Shown here piece after piece: positions 17,022 through 26,162 of a DNA stretch of 59,497 nt. Source of the DNA: Bacteroidales bacterium (GTDB taxonomy: Bacteria > Bacteroidota > Bacteroidia > Bacteroidales > TTA-H9); the NCBI GenBank assembly GCA_028689615.1, contig JAQVCV010000024.1, positions 1-59,497 on the forward strand, read 5' to 3'. A program made the position numbers and the translations under genes. The notes beneath the pieces are model-generated. The model saw nothing but the letters and a program-made list of their open reading frames with translations. It did not search any database and was not told the origin of the DNA. Numbering within the stretch: the first letter of the stretch is position 1; each line of letters starts with the position of its first letter.

Positions 17022-20000
17022 ATGATTAAAAGGAAAACCTTCCTTGGAACCCTGGCGGTTCTGTTGATGGCTCTGCCATCTGTTTCGGGACAATCAGTCC
17101 CTGAGGCCGATACTTCTCAATACCCCTACTGGATCGGGATGATGCAGGATGAATCGGTCAATTTCTACGACGTTCAGCGGGCTTTTAGTATCTACTGGAA
17201 AGGCCGTGCCATAACCAAAGGGTGTGGTTACAAGCCGTTTAAACGTTGGGAGTACCGTATGCAAAACGGACGCATTTTTCCCGATGGTACCCGTCGCCCT
17301 GCCAACCGCAACCTCAAAGCTCTCGAAAAACTCACCAAAGCACCGCTAACCATTGCCGGTGAGTGGAGTTCGCTGGGCCCGGCAGCCATCCCGGCTGGTA
17401 AAGGTTACAAAGGTCTGGGCCGTTTAAATGCCATAGGCTTCCATCCCACCGATCCCAACACCCTCTATGTGGGTGCACCTTCGGGGGGAGTATGGAAAAC
17501 CACCGACGGCGCTGCCTCGTGGCACAGCACCACCGATGTGCTGCCTACGCTTGGTGTTTCGGCAATCGTGGTTGACCACGCCAATCCTCAAACAGTTTAT
17601 ATTGGCACAGGCGACCGTGATGCCAGCGATGCCCCGGGTTACGGGGTGATGCGCTCAACCGATGGCGGGTCAACCTGGGAACTCTGGAATACCGGAATGG
17701 GCGAAAGGGTTGTAGCCAGACTCATCCAGCATCCAACCAACGCTCAAATTCTCTATGCCGCAACCAACACGGGTATCTACAAAACCACCAACGGCGGTGC
17801 CTCGTGGGTGCTTAAAAAAGCAGGGAACACCAACGATATGGTATTTAAACCCAACAACCCCAACACCCTTTTCGCTATCGGAGGAGGCAGTTTCTTCCGT
17901 TCAACCGACGGGGGCGATAACTGGAGTAATATCACCAACGGATACACTTCGTCGGCACGCGCGGTGGTGGCGGTTACCCCGGCCAACCCCGAATACGTGT
18001 ATGTGCTTCAGAGTAAATCCGACAACGGATTCAAAGCCCTGATGCGCTCAACCGATGGTGGCACCTCGTTTACTACCCGCAGCACTTCGCCCAACATCCT
18101 CGACTGGTCGTGCGATGGGAGTGGTAGTGGCGGACAGGCCTGGTACGATCTCGAAATTGCTGCCGATCCCCAAAATGCCGACCTGATTTTTACCGGTGGC
18201 GTTAACGTTTGGAAATCAAACAATGGCGGACAAAGTTGGGAGATTACCGGTCATTGGTATGGCGGTTGCAACGTTACGGCTGTTCATGCCGACCAACACG
18301 TGTTTGAATACAACCCCCTCAACAACAAATTGTACATTGGAAACGACGGCGGGGTTTATTCCACTTCAAACCAGGGACAAAACTGGACGATTCATACCAA
18401 CGGCCTGGTCATCACTCAAATCTATAAAATAGGCCAGGATCGTTTCGACAGCACCCACGTTATTTTTGGCGCTCAGGACAATGGCAGCACCACCATGATC
18501 AACGGTACCTGGTTCGACACCCGTGGTGGCGATGGAATGGAAGCCGCAATCGATCCGCAAATGCCCAATTACACCTATGCTACCTTATATTATGGCGATA
18601 TAGCACGTTTCAACAACAACGGCTCGGGCTTCACGGTTGCTGCCAACGGCAGTTTCGGTATCGATGAGGATGGTGACTGGGTCACCCCGTTCATCCTTCA
18701 TGAAACCGACCCAACCATCATGTTTGTTGGTTACAAAAATATTTGGCGCGGTACCAACCTGAGAGGTTACCCAACATGGGCCAAAATCAGCAACAACATC
18801 GGCGGAACCAACAGCAACAACCTTAAAGTGCTGGAACAGTCGCCAGCGAATGTTGATGTGCTCTACGCCGGCAGGTCTGATCAGCGTTTCTTCCGCACCG
18901 ACAATGCCAACCAGAGCAACCCTTCGTGGCTTGACCTTACCAACAGCCTGCCCGCAGGTGGTACCGTTGCTGATATCGAAGCTCATCCGTTCGATGAAAA
19001 CATCGTGTATATAAGCATCGATGGGAAAATTTTTAAATCGACCGACAAAGGGACTACCTGGGAGAACATCTCGGGTTCGCTCCCCGATGTCAATTTCAGT
19101 TCTATCGCTTTTTATACCGGTGGCCTCGAAGCGCTCTACATCTCGAGCGATATCGGCGTGTTCTACCGCGATGCCTCTATGACCGATTGGATCAACTTCA
19201 GCCAGGGTCTCCCGGTTGATGCCTCAGTCAACGAAATTGAAATTGCCTACGATCAAACCAATCCCGAAAACGACCGTCTGCGCGCTGGCACTTACGGCCG
19301 CGGCCTGTGGTCATCGCCCATGTACCGCACGGTTCCCGTGGCCGATTTCACTGCCGATCAAACTACCGTTCCTACCGCTTCTACGGTAAACTTCTCCGAC
19401 GAGTCAGCCGGTGTTCCTTCGCAGTGGATCTGGACTTTTGAGGGTGGCACACCCGCTACCTCTTCGCTTCGCGATCCATCGGTGGTTTACAATACACAAG
19501 GTACTTTCAGAGTGAAACTCAAAGTGGTGAACTCTGCCGGACAGGATTCAATTACCAAGGAAAGCTACATCACGGTGAGTGGCACGTTGCTCCCTTCGGT
19601 TGGCTTTACAGCCGATAACCAGGCTCCCTGCTCGGGAAACGGCGTTCAGTTTACCGATACTACCCTCTACAATCCTGTAAGCTGGCTGTGGACCATCACC
19701 CCGTCAACCTACCAGTTTGTAAACGGTACCCTCCCCACCTCGCAGAATCCCCTGATCAAATTCTCCGAAAACCGTCCTTATACCGTTACTCTTCAGGCTA
19801 CCAACGTAAACGGGTCGTCGTCGGTTACCCGCACCGATTACATCAGCAATGGCGGATTCGTGGCTTTTACCGAGGATTTTGAGTCGGCTTCGCTGCAAAC
19901 CAAGGGTTGGACTGTCGAGAATCCTGATGGAAAGGTGACCTGGAAACTGACCCAGGTGACTGGTGCCAATGGCCAAACCCCCAACCAGGCAGCCATCATG

Positions 20001-20675
20001 GAGATGTTTGCCTATACCAGCATGAGCACCCGCGACCGGCTCATCAGCCCCGCCGTCAATTTGTCGGGGATTACCAACCCTGGACTGATGTTTAGCTATG
20101 CCTATGCACAACGAGCCTCGCTTCGCGATTCGCTTATCGTGAAGGTATCGGCCGATTGTGGCCAGACCTGGACAACCGTGTGGGCTGGTGGCCCCGACGG
20201 TCAGGGGGCTTTTGTTACGGCTCCCGCGTCAGCTTCAGCTTTTATCCCCACCACGGCCGACGAATGGTGTGGAGGCAGCTCGGGAAACAACTGCCCGGCA
20301 ATCTCGCTGGCTCAATGGACCGACTATCCCAACCTGAAGATTATGTTCGAGAGCTACAACAAAGCTGGTAACAACCTCTACATCGACGACGTGGTAGTTG
20401 CCACCCTGACGGGTTCCGATGATCGCTATGCAGCCGAAGGCCTGATGGTTACACCAAACCCGGGTACCGGCCTCTTCCGCTTGGTTACTCCAACCAACCA
20501 AACCTGTCAGGTGGCTGTTAAAGATGTTACAGGCCGGGTTGTTGAGCAACTGGTTGTGAGTGGTGCCAGTACCACCCCGGTAAATTTGTACCTCAACCAC
20601 CTGCCTGCCGGCATCTACCTCATTGTGGTAAGCGATCAGCAAAGCAGTTCTCAAATTAAAGTGGTGAAACAATAG
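17022..20675 (+). CDS. Large secreted BNR/PKD protein with T9SS sorting domain
   Basis: 1,217 residues. Signal peptide at 1 to 24 (ending SVSGQ). Residues about 110 to 760 contain many BNR/sortilin-like blades of the form S/TTDGGxSW (TTDGAASW, STDGGSTWE, TTNGGASW, STDGGDNW), giving beta-propellers. Two PKD-like domains begin near 772 (VADFTADQ, WTFEGGTPAT) and 859. A jelly-roll region follows at about 943 to 1135 (FTEDFESASL, NLYIDDVVVA) and a type A T9SS sorting domain at about 1142 to 1217 (VTPNPGTGLFRL, LPAGIYLIVV). It is exported through the outer membrane by T9SS. BNR-type propellers occur in glycosidases and adhesins; no catalytic residues can be named here. Confidence 0.9.
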   Translation: MIKRKTFLGTLAVLLMALPSVSGQSVPEADTSQYPYWIGMMQDESVNFYDVQRAFSIYWKGRAITKGCGYKPFKRWEYRMQNGRIFPDGTRRPANRNLKALEKLTKAPLTIAGEWSSLGPAAIPAGKGYKGLGRLNAIGFHPTDPNTLYVGAPSGGVWKTTDGAASWHSTTDVLPTLGVSAIVVDHANPQTVYIGTGDRDASDAPGYGVMRSTDGGSTWELWNTGMGERVVARLIQHPTNAQILYAATNTGIYKTTNGGASWVLKKAGNTNDMVFKPNNPNTLFAIGGGSFFRSTDGGDNWSNITNGYTSSARAVVAVTPANPEYVYVLQSKSDNGFKALMRSTDGGTSFTTRSTSPNILDWSCDGSGSGGQAWYDLEIAADPQNADLIFTGGVNVWKSNNGGQSWEITGHWYGGCNVTAVHADQHVFEYNPLNNKLYIGNDGGVYSTSNQGQNWTIHTNGLVITQIYKIGQDRFDSTHVIFGAQDNGSTTMINGTWFDTRGGDGMEAAIDPQMPNYTYATLYYGDIARFNNNGSGFTVAANGSFGIDEDGDWVTPFILHETDPTIMFVGYKNIWRGTNLRGYPTWAKISNNIGGTNSNNLKVLEQSPANVDVLYAGRSDQRFFRTDNANQSNPSWLDLTNSLPAGGTVADIEAHPFDENIVYISIDGKIFKSTDKGTTWENISGSLPDVNFSSIAFYTGGLEALYISSDIGVFYRDASMTDWINFSQGLPVDASVNEIEIAYDQTNPENDRLRAGTYGRGLWSSPMYRTVPVADFTADQTTVPTASTVNFSDESAGVPSQWIWTFEGGTPATSSLRDPSVVYNTQGTFRVKLKVVNSAGQDSITKESYITVSGTLLPSVGFTADNQAPCSGNGVQFTDTTLYNPVSWLWTITPSTYQFVNGTLPTSQNPLIKFSENRPYTVTLQATNVNGSSSVTRTDYISNGGFVAFTEDFESASLQTKGWTVENPDGKVTWKLTQVTGANGQTPNQAAIMEMFAYTSMSTRDRLISPAVNLSGITNPGLMFSYAYAQRASLRDSLIVKVSADCGQTWTTVWAGGPDGQGAFVTAPASASAFIPTTADEWCGGSSGNNCPAISLAQWTDYPNLKIMFESYNKAGNNLYIDDVVVATLTGSDDRYAAEGLMVTPNPGTGLFRLVTPTNQTCQVAVKDVTGRVVEQLVVSGASTTPVNLYLNHLPAGIYLIVVSDQQSSSQIKVVKQ

Positions 20676-20697
20676 GTCTTAAACCACAGAATACCAA

Positions 20698-20735
20698 TTG
20701 GGCCAGCCTGTCAGGCTGGCCCAATTTATTTTTTT
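20698..20735 (+). terminator. Intrinsic terminator after the BNR/PKD gene
   Basis: Perfect 11-bp stem TTGGGCCAGCC / GGCTGGCCCAA with loop TGTCA, followed by a T-rich tract. Similar in core to the terminator at 16825. Confidence 0.92.
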
Positions 20736-20740
20736 GCCCG

Positions 20741-20769
20741 TTGCGTTCGTGTAGTTTTGTTTACTTTTG
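20741..20769 (+). promoter_or_regulatory. Promoter of the M14 carboxypeptidase gene
   Basis: TTG at 20741 and TACTTTTG at 20762 to 20769 with 18-nt spacing, 18 nt before ATG 20788. The longer frame start (TTG 20767) lies inside the -7 box and is rejected. Confidence 0.6.
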
Positions 20770-20787
20770 GCTATCATTTTCAAAACC

Positions 20788-23286
20788 ATGTTATTCCAAA
20801 GAATTCTTGTTGCAACTGTTTTGCTCTCAGGCATTCATCTGTCGTTGAATGCTCAGCAATACCGCGGATGGCGTCATCAGGAGATGGAAGCCGTCACCCT
20901 GCTGTCGAATCCCTCGCAGGCTGATGTCCTGCACCAATTAAAGCTGAATGCCGACATGCCTGCAAGTTTGCCAGGCCTGGCTACCCTTTATCTCACGCCC
21001 GACGAAAAGAAAAAGGTTGACTCGGCAGGCCTGGTAACCAACATCGTTATCAGCGATTTGAGATTGCATTACGAAGGTTGGTGGGATAGGGATGTGCCGC
21101 CGGGCTATTACACTTATCAGCAAATCATCAACATAGCCGACAGCCTGGCAACTGCTTATCCCGCTTTCTGCAAAAAAGTGTTGCTGGGGAATTCGGTTGG
21201 TGGATTGCAGCTTGCTGCTTTGAAAATCAGCGATAATGCTGCTACCGACGAGCCAGAACCCGAAATCATGTTCGAGGGCGGTATCCACGGCGACGAAGTG
21301 GGCGGCCCCGAAAACCTGATCAGGTTTGCCCGCGACCTTTGCAAGGGCTATGGCAACAATACTCAAATCACCGATCTGATCAACAACAGGGAAATCTGGC
21401 TGTGGCTTATGGTGAATCCCGATGGCAGACAGTCGATGAGCCGCTACAACGACAACAACGTGGATATAAACCGCGACGGTGGCTACATGTGGAATGGCGA
21501 AGGAAACAGCCCGGGAGCCTGGTCGCAGGTAGAAACCAAAACCATGCGCGATTTCTGCTCCGAAAACCAATTCGTGGTGTTTAGCGATTATCACAGCGGA
21601 ACAGAATACATCAGCTATCCCTGGAGCTACCGTGCAGATATCGCCCCCGACAAGCCCTCTATTCATCATCTGGCTTCGGTGTATGCCTCTGCTTCGGGCT
21701 ACAACAACATTCCTTATGCCCAGGGCTATTCGGGCATGTATCCCATCAACGGTTCCACCAAAGATTTTAACTACGGAAGTCTCGGTTCGGTGTCGTGGAG
21801 CATCGAAATTTCTATGCTGAAACAACCCCCGTCGAGTACCATCAACAGTTATTATCAAAAAAACAAACCGGCCATGTTGGCTCTGGTAGAAAAAGCAGCA
21901 CTGGGAATCAGCGGAATGGTTACCGATTCGTTGTCGGGTTTGCCGGTTTCGGCCATCATCATGGTCAATCAAAACTATCCTTGTTACAACGATCCTGTGG
22001 TGGGCGATTTCCACAAATACCTCATCGGCGGAACCTACAGCATCGTTGTGAGTGCCCCGGGTTATGTGCCCCGAACCTACAGCAATGTGGTGGTTCCTGC
22101 CAATGGCTCGCTGAGCCTGCCTGTGGTCATGCAGCGCCAGGCTGATACTTCCTGGGCACGTAAAGTGATGGGATGCTATATTTTAAACAACAACCCCAAC
22201 GACGAGGGCTATACCCCCGGAATCGTGGGCCCGACCGATAACATCCGATACTCGCTGGGAAAAAACGGCTGGGTGGTTCTGGATATGGGCGATACCATTG
22301 TCAACAAACCCGGCGATGACCTGCGTGTTGTTGAGGACGATGGCACCAACGAGGGTTATACCGTTTGGGCCGGTGCCACTGTTGATGGTCCCTGGGTTTC
22401 ACTGGGAAATGGAACCGGAACAACCTCTTTCGACCTGGGCAGCGTTGATAAAGCCCGCTATCTGAAAATTGAGGATTCCGGTTCAGGAAGCACAACTGTG
22501 CCCGACGCCGGAGTTGACGTGGATGCTGTGGAAAATCTGCATCCCGGGGTCAGAGCGTTGTTTAAAGCTCAGAACTATGAAATATGCCAGGGAGGTACTG
22601 TTCAGTTTCTCGATTTAAGCCGCGGGAACCCTCAGTGGTGGAATTGGCATTTCGAGGGTGCGGTGCAACCCGCCTCTTCTGATCAAAATCCTGTGGTAAC
22701 CTACAGCCAGCCGGGAACTTATAAAGTAGTGCTCACCGCGGGCGATCAATTTACGCAAGCATCGGTAAGTCGCGAAAGCTACATCACCGTACTCGCCGCT
22801 CCGGTTGTAAACCTGGGCACCGATACCCTGCTTTGCTACGATTACCAGCACCTGACCCTCGATGCCGGCAACCCGGGCAGCTCTTATGTATGGAATACCG
22901 GTGAAACTACGCAAACCATCGAAACGCAATGCAGCGGTATTGACGTTACCGATACCTATGTTGCCACTGTAACCGCCACAAACGGATGCAGCTCCTCCGA
23001 TTCTGTTGAGGTAACCTGCACCATTTGTGAAGGAGTTGCAGCAATTCACGATCAGTTGGTTGCGGTATATCCCAACCCCGTCGATGGCCAGCTGCACATC
23101 AGCGTGGGCAACATCACCCCTTTCAGGGCGACCCTCACCGATGAGACAGGACGAACGGTGCTGAAAAAGATGATAACCGAACAGGAAGCTGTTATTCAAA
23201 TGAACGACATCCAAACAGGCTGCTATTTCCTCCTGATCGAGGTTGACGGGATGGAATCAAAACGGTTTAAACTGATGAAAATATAA
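20788..23286 (+). CDS. Secreted M14 zinc carboxypeptidase with PKD and T9SS sorting domains
   Basis: 832 residues. Signal peptide 1 to 22. The M14 catalytic domain spans about 100 to 375: zinc ligands His167 and Glu170 (GGIHGDEVGG) and His269 (DYHSGTEY), and the general base Glu340 (SWSIEISML). The substrate Arg/Asn region is probably NREIWLWLMVNPDGR and VDINRDGG. A carboxypeptidase regulatory-like beta-sandwich (GISGMVTDSLSGLPV) follows at about 378 to 455, then a discoidin-like stretch, a PKD domain near 590 to 670, and a T9SS sorting domain near 760 to 832 (VYPNPVDGQLHIS, QTGCYFLLIEV). It is predicted to be secreted and to trim C-terminal residues from peptides. All catalytic residues are present. 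Confidence 0.92.
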   Translation: MLFQRILVATVLLSGIHLSLNAQQYRGWRHQEMEAVTLLSNPSQADVLHQLKLNADMPASLPGLATLYLTPDEKKKVDSAGLVTNIVISDLRLHYEGWWDRDVPPGYYTYQQIINIADSLATAYPAFCKKVLLGNSVGGLQLAALKISDNAATDEPEPEIMFEGGIHGDEVGGPENLIRFARDLCKGYGNNTQITDLINNREIWLWLMVNPDGRQSMSRYNDNNVDINRDGGYMWNGEGNSPGAWSQVETKTMRDFCSENQFVVFSDYHSGTEYISYPWSYRADIAPDKPSIHHLASVYASASGYNNIPYAQGYSGMYPINGSTKDFNYGSLGSVSWSIEISMLKQPPSSTINSYYQKNKPAMLALVEKAALGISGMVTDSLSGLPVSAIIMVNQNYPCYNDPVVGDFHKYLIGGTYSIVVSAPGYVPRTYSNVVVPANGSLSLPVVMQRQADTSWARKVMGCYILNNNPNDEGYTPGIVGPTDNIRYSLGKNGWVVLDMGDTIVNKPGDDLRVVEDDGTNEGYTVWAGATVDGPWVSLGNGTGTTSFDLGSVDKARYLKIEDSGSGSTTVPDAGVDVDAVENLHPGVRALFKAQNYEICQGGTVQFLDLSRGNPQWWNWHFEGAVQPASSDQNPVVTYSQPGTYKVVLTAGDQFTQASVSRESYITVLAAPVVNLGTDTLLCYDYQHLTLDAGNPGSSYVWNTGETTQTIETQCSGIDVTDTYVATVTATNGCSSSDSVEVTCTICEGVAAIHDQLVAVYPNPVDGQLHISVGNITPFRATLTDETGRTVLKKMITEQEAVIQMNDIQTGCYFLLIEVDGMESKRFKLMKI

Positions 23287-23360
23287 GGGTTATTTTCACC
23301 ATTTCCCGTGTTTTGACAATTGTAACTGCCGTGTTAAACAATTTTCAGATAAAAAAGCGT

Positions 23361-23368
23361 TAATTTTG
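23361..23368 (+). promoter_or_regulatory. -7 box (TAATTTTG) of pyrE
   Basis: TAATTTTG lies 66 nt upstream of ATG 23434. The longer frame beginning at 23392 is possible but adds 14 residues not typical of OPRTase. Confidence 0.45.
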
Positions 23369-23433
23369 CATCATGTTTCAGGCAACCCGCCTTGTCAAAA
23401 CGAGTCTCTTGTACCTCATCAGAATTCTTTAAT

Positions 23434-24087
23434 ATGAAGACAAATCTTGAATCAGCCAGACTGATTGCCCAATACCTGTTGCAGGTTAAAGCCATCAAAC
23501 TGAGTCCAAAAAAGCCTTTTACATGGGCTTCGGGATGGAAATCGCCCATCTATTGCGACAATCGTGTCACGCTGTCGTATCCCAAAATCAGAACCGGCAT
23601 CAGGCAGGAGTTTGTTAAAACTTTTGCTGAGACCTTTGGATCTGCAGATGTAATTGTTGGAGTGGCAACAGGAGGTGTTCCGCAAGGTACGCTGGTTGCT
23701 CAGGATTTGGGACTCCCCTTTGCCTATGTGCGTGCTGCCGAAAAGAAGCATGGCCTGGGCAATTTGATCGAAGGGGTGGTGGAACCTGGTCAGACTGCCG
23801 TTGTGATCGAGGATCTGATCTCTACCGGAGGCAGCAGCCTCAAAGCCGTGGAAGCGCTTCGCGAAGCAGGTGTTGTGGTTAAAGGGATGATGGCCATTTT
23901 TACCTATGGCTTCCAGGTGGCTGAAGATCAATTTAAAGAAGCTAAAGTGCCGCTCGTTACCCTTTCCGATTACGAAACTCTTGTTCAACTGGCTGCCGAG
24001 GAGAACTACATCACCGCAGGCGATATCGATTCTCTCTCGCAATGGAGAAAAAATCCGGGTGAATGGGGTAAACAATTCGATGTATGA
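23434..24087 (+). CDS. pyrE: Orotate phosphoribosyltransferase
   Basis: 217 residues. Converts orotate plus PRPP to orotidine 5'-phosphate in pyrimidine synthesis. The PRPP-binding motif is visible as VVIEDLISTGGSSLKAVEAL. WASGWKSPIYCDNR and VGVATGGVPQGTLVAQDLGLP-type segments (VATGGVPQG) are standard, as is AAEKKHGLGNLIEG for the flexible loop with its lysines. The start MKTNLESARLIAQYLL fits the family. The stop overlaps the next gene by 4 nt (ATGA), so the two are translationally coupled. Confidence 0.95.
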   Translation: MKTNLESARLIAQYLLQVKAIKLSPKKPFTWASGWKSPIYCDNRVTLSYPKIRTGIRQEFVKTFAETFGSADVIVGVATGGVPQGTLVAQDLGLPFAYVRAAEKKHGLGNLIEGVVEPGQTAVVIEDLISTGGSSLKAVEALREAGVVVKGMMAIFTYGFQVAEDQFKEAKVPLVTLSDYETLVQLAAEENYITAGDIDSLSQWRKNPGEWGKQFDV

Positions 24088-24485
24088 CCAATATTAAAAG
24101 CAATAAAGAAAATATAGCTGCCAATCAGGCAGAGGTGTTTAACCTTTTGGCCGATTACCGCAACTTCAACGAGTTGCTTCCCGAGCAGGTCACCAACTGG
24201 AAGGTTAGCGGCGATACATGCAGTTTCACCATCAGGGGAATGGCTGACATCAGTTTGCAGATCAGCGAGAAACAGTCTCCCTGTCTCGTGGTTTACAGTT
24301 CGTTAAACCCGTCGCCCTTCCCTTTTCAACTGGTTTTTGACATTCAGCCTCTGCATTCAGGTTCTTCGGTTGTTTGTGAGTTCAAGGGCGAACTGAACCC
24401 CATGTTGCAAATGTTGGCTAAATCGCCTCTTCAAAACTTCGTTAACATGGTGGTTGAACGGCTCCGACTTCATTTCGAAGGCTAA
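24084..24485 (+). CDS. SRPBCC-fold protein co-translated with pyrE
   Basis: 133 residues. The pattern fits a START/SRPBCC helix-grip fold: N-terminal strand and helix with ANQAEVFNLLADYRNFNELLPEQVTNW, middle beta-strands FTIRGMADISLQI and CLVVYSSL, and a long C-terminal helix MLAKSPLQNFVNMVVERLRLHF. These are small hydrophobic-ligand-binding proteins. The 4-nt overlap with pyrE recurs in many Bacteroidota genomes to my knowledge, but its biochemical reason is unknown. No catalytic residue can be assigned. Confidence 0.75.
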   Translation: MTNIKSNKENIAANQAEVFNLLADYRNFNELLPEQVTNWKVSGDTCSFTIRGMADISLQISEKQSPCLVVYSSLNPSPFPFQLVFDIQPLHSGSSVVCEFKGELNPMLQMLAKSPLQNFVNMVVERLRLHFEG

Positions 24486-24597
24486 TTACAAGCATCCTAT
24501 ACCCTAAGGGTTATCATGCAAAATATGCTTTCTGTTCGGGTTATCCCGCGATGAGGTTCTCTGTAGGCGCGTACTGCGGTGTTGGAGAAGAGAATGA

Positions 24598-24630
24598 CAG
24601 GAGGAAAACTATTCGGTTTTCCTCCTGTTT
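24598..24630. terminator. Bidirectional terminator between the SRPBCC and PepSY genes
   Basis: Perfect 12-bp stem CAGGAGGAAAAC / GTTTTCCTCCTG (24598 to 24609 and 24616 to 24627) with a 6-nt loop, followed by TTT. It sits between convergent genes ending at 24485 (plus) and 24633 (minus). Confidence 0.8.
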
Positions 24631-24632
24631 AG

Positions 24633-25193
24633 TTAGTAAAACAGCAAAACAAAAACCAAGGGAACGGCTATCCCAATTGCTGTCAATATGGCTCCTCTGC
24701 CTGTGATGCCGTTTTTGCCTTTAATAAGAAACAAACCTGTTACGGCCAGCAGTATCAACGATCCTGCAAAGATGTCGGCAACCCAGGTCCACCACTTGCC
24801 GGGGTTGTAATGCAGGAAATTGACCAGGTTGAACACGGGGCGGCGCCTCAGGGTTTCAAGCCAGCCCTCACCCGTTTCAAGATCAACAACCACGTTGCCC
24901 CCGCTGATGAAAATCTTTAAAGTGTTTTCGTCGGGGAAATAGTGCTTCTTAAAATTGTCGTCCTCGCCCAGCGGATCAAGCAGTTTCTTGACTTCATCGC
25001 GCGATGCTTGTTTGATGTTTGAAGGAATGTCAAGTTTCACCTCTTTGTGTGTGATAACGAAATTGGGGTTCCAGTCGTTGACGTGGTTTACTGCAATGCC
25101 CGATAATCCATACACTACGGTTAATGCAAAGAACAGGTAGCCCAGATCGCGATGAATGGCTCTGTTCCATTTCCTCCAGTTGAATTTTTTCAT
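24633..25193 (-). CDS. PepSY-associated transmembrane protein
   Basis: 186 residues from ATG 25193 (the frame also permits TTG 25211). Pattern: cytoplasmic N-terminus KFNWRKWNRAIHRDLGY, membrane helix LFFALTVVYGLSGIAVNH, a periplasmic domain of about 90 residues containing a PepSY-like strand pair (LKIFISGGNVVVDLETGEGW), then FLHYNPGKWWTWVADIFAGSLILLAVTGLFLIKG-type helix 2 and a short helix 3 at the C-terminus. The conserved HRDLGY and LHYNPGKWW segments mark the PepSY_TM-like family, often near iron or redox-linked envelope systems. It probably pairs with the lipoprotein encoded just upstream. Function is not established. Confidence 0.8.
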   Translation of the reverse strand: MKKFNWRKWNRAIHRDLGYLFFALTVVYGLSGIAVNHVNDWNPNFVITHKEVKLDIPSNIKQASRDEVKKLLDPLGEDDNFKKHYFPDENTLKIFISGGNVVVDLETGEGWLETLRRRPVFNLVNFLHYNPGKWWTWVADIFAGSLILLAVTGLFLIKGKNGITGRGAILTAIGIAVPLVFVLLFY

Positions 25194-25259
25194 TGTGGTT
25201 ACAAAAAGCAACGGAGCAATTTGGGTTAATTGCTCCGCTATAATTTACTTATTTAGAGT

Positions 25260-25811
25260 TTATTCAGCCTTTTTCTCTTCGTACGACAGGCAGTTCACCG
25301 AGTAGAACGAGATGTGGTCTTTGCCGCTGTCCTGGATTTGTGTCCTGAAGTTGGCAATTTTTTCGAGGTCGTCGTTTTTATTCCCTTCGTTTGCTTCGTG
25401 ACCGGCTTCGCCCATGTGCACTTTTGAAGCAGCTTCTCCTTCGGTTTCTGCCATCACTTCCGATTCCCATTGATCCAGATAGGCTTTATCGATCTTCAGC
25501 TCTTCTACAATCCCTTTAACAACAACATCGCTGCCTTCCATCTCGGGTTTGAACACCAGTTCGCCTTCTCCCAGGGTAACTTTGATGCGCTCCTCGGCTG
25601 TGGTTCCAACCAAAAACATCCTTTTTCCGCCATGTTTGCACACGTGATCTACGGTTCCTTCAAAGGTTACTTCTTTTCCTACAAGCTCGGGTGCCTGTGT
25701 GAGAAGTTCGCTAACTGTCAGGGCTTTTTGCGTTTCGGCTTGTTGAGCGGTTTGGTTACAGCTGACAGCAATCACGGCAATCAGGCTGATCATGAATAGT
25801 TTTTTTAACAT
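25260..25811 (-). CDS. Lipoprotein with an OB-fold-like domain
   Basis: 183 residues. Signal peptide with lipobox AVSC (Cys18), so it is membrane-anchored after processing. Residues about 30 to 110 (VSELLTQAPELVGKEVTFEGTV, CKHGGKRMFLVG, ERIKVTLG, VVVKGIVEELK) have the strand order of an OB-fold/tRNA-anti-like domain. The C-terminal third is Glu/Lys-rich and ends with a Cys (VNCLSYEEKK). A Cys-His pair (VCKHGG) in the domain could bind metal. It lies 66 nt upstream of the PepSY gene on the same strand, and the two probably form an operon. Confidence 0.65.
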   Translation of the reverse strand: MLKKLFMISLIAVIAVSCNQTAQQAETQKALTVSELLTQAPELVGKEVTFEGTVDHVCKHGGKRMFLVGTTAEERIKVTLGEGELVFKPEMEGSDVVVKGIVEELKIDKAYLDQWESEVMAETEGEAASKVHMGEAGHEANEGNKNDDLEKIANFRTQIQDSGKDHISFYSVNCLSYEEKKAE

Positions 25812-26162
25812 AGTGAATAATTTTTCTAATTGGTTAATATTATTTAGAGTGCAATATTAAGAATTTCCTGCGTATTGATTGGATCGAAAATCTGTTAACA
25901 ACTTGTTATTGCTTTTAGAAGCCTATAAAATATAGGGGTGAGGCTGGCCGCGGCACCTGCCGGCAGTGATGCTGCGCATCTCATTTTTTGGGGTAGCGGG
26001 TTTTTAATATGCGGTTGTTGTTTGTTTTAACGTGTAGTATGCCAGTACTTTGTTGTAAACTACAGGCTCCTGCGCTGAGGATTTGTAGCCCGTTCTGAAG
26101 CTGGTCTTTCAATCAAAAAGGTTGTCTGGTTGTTAGTGATGAAACCAAACGTGAATTGTTGC
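25812..26162. other. Intergenic region before the lysine catabolism genes
   Basis: About 350 nt between divergent genes. An AT-rich left half is followed by a short GC-rich stretch (GGCCGCGGCACCTGCCGGC near 25946). No exact TAnnTTTG box, tRNA or sizeable frame was found. Promoters for both flanking transcripts must lie here. Confidence 0.5.
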
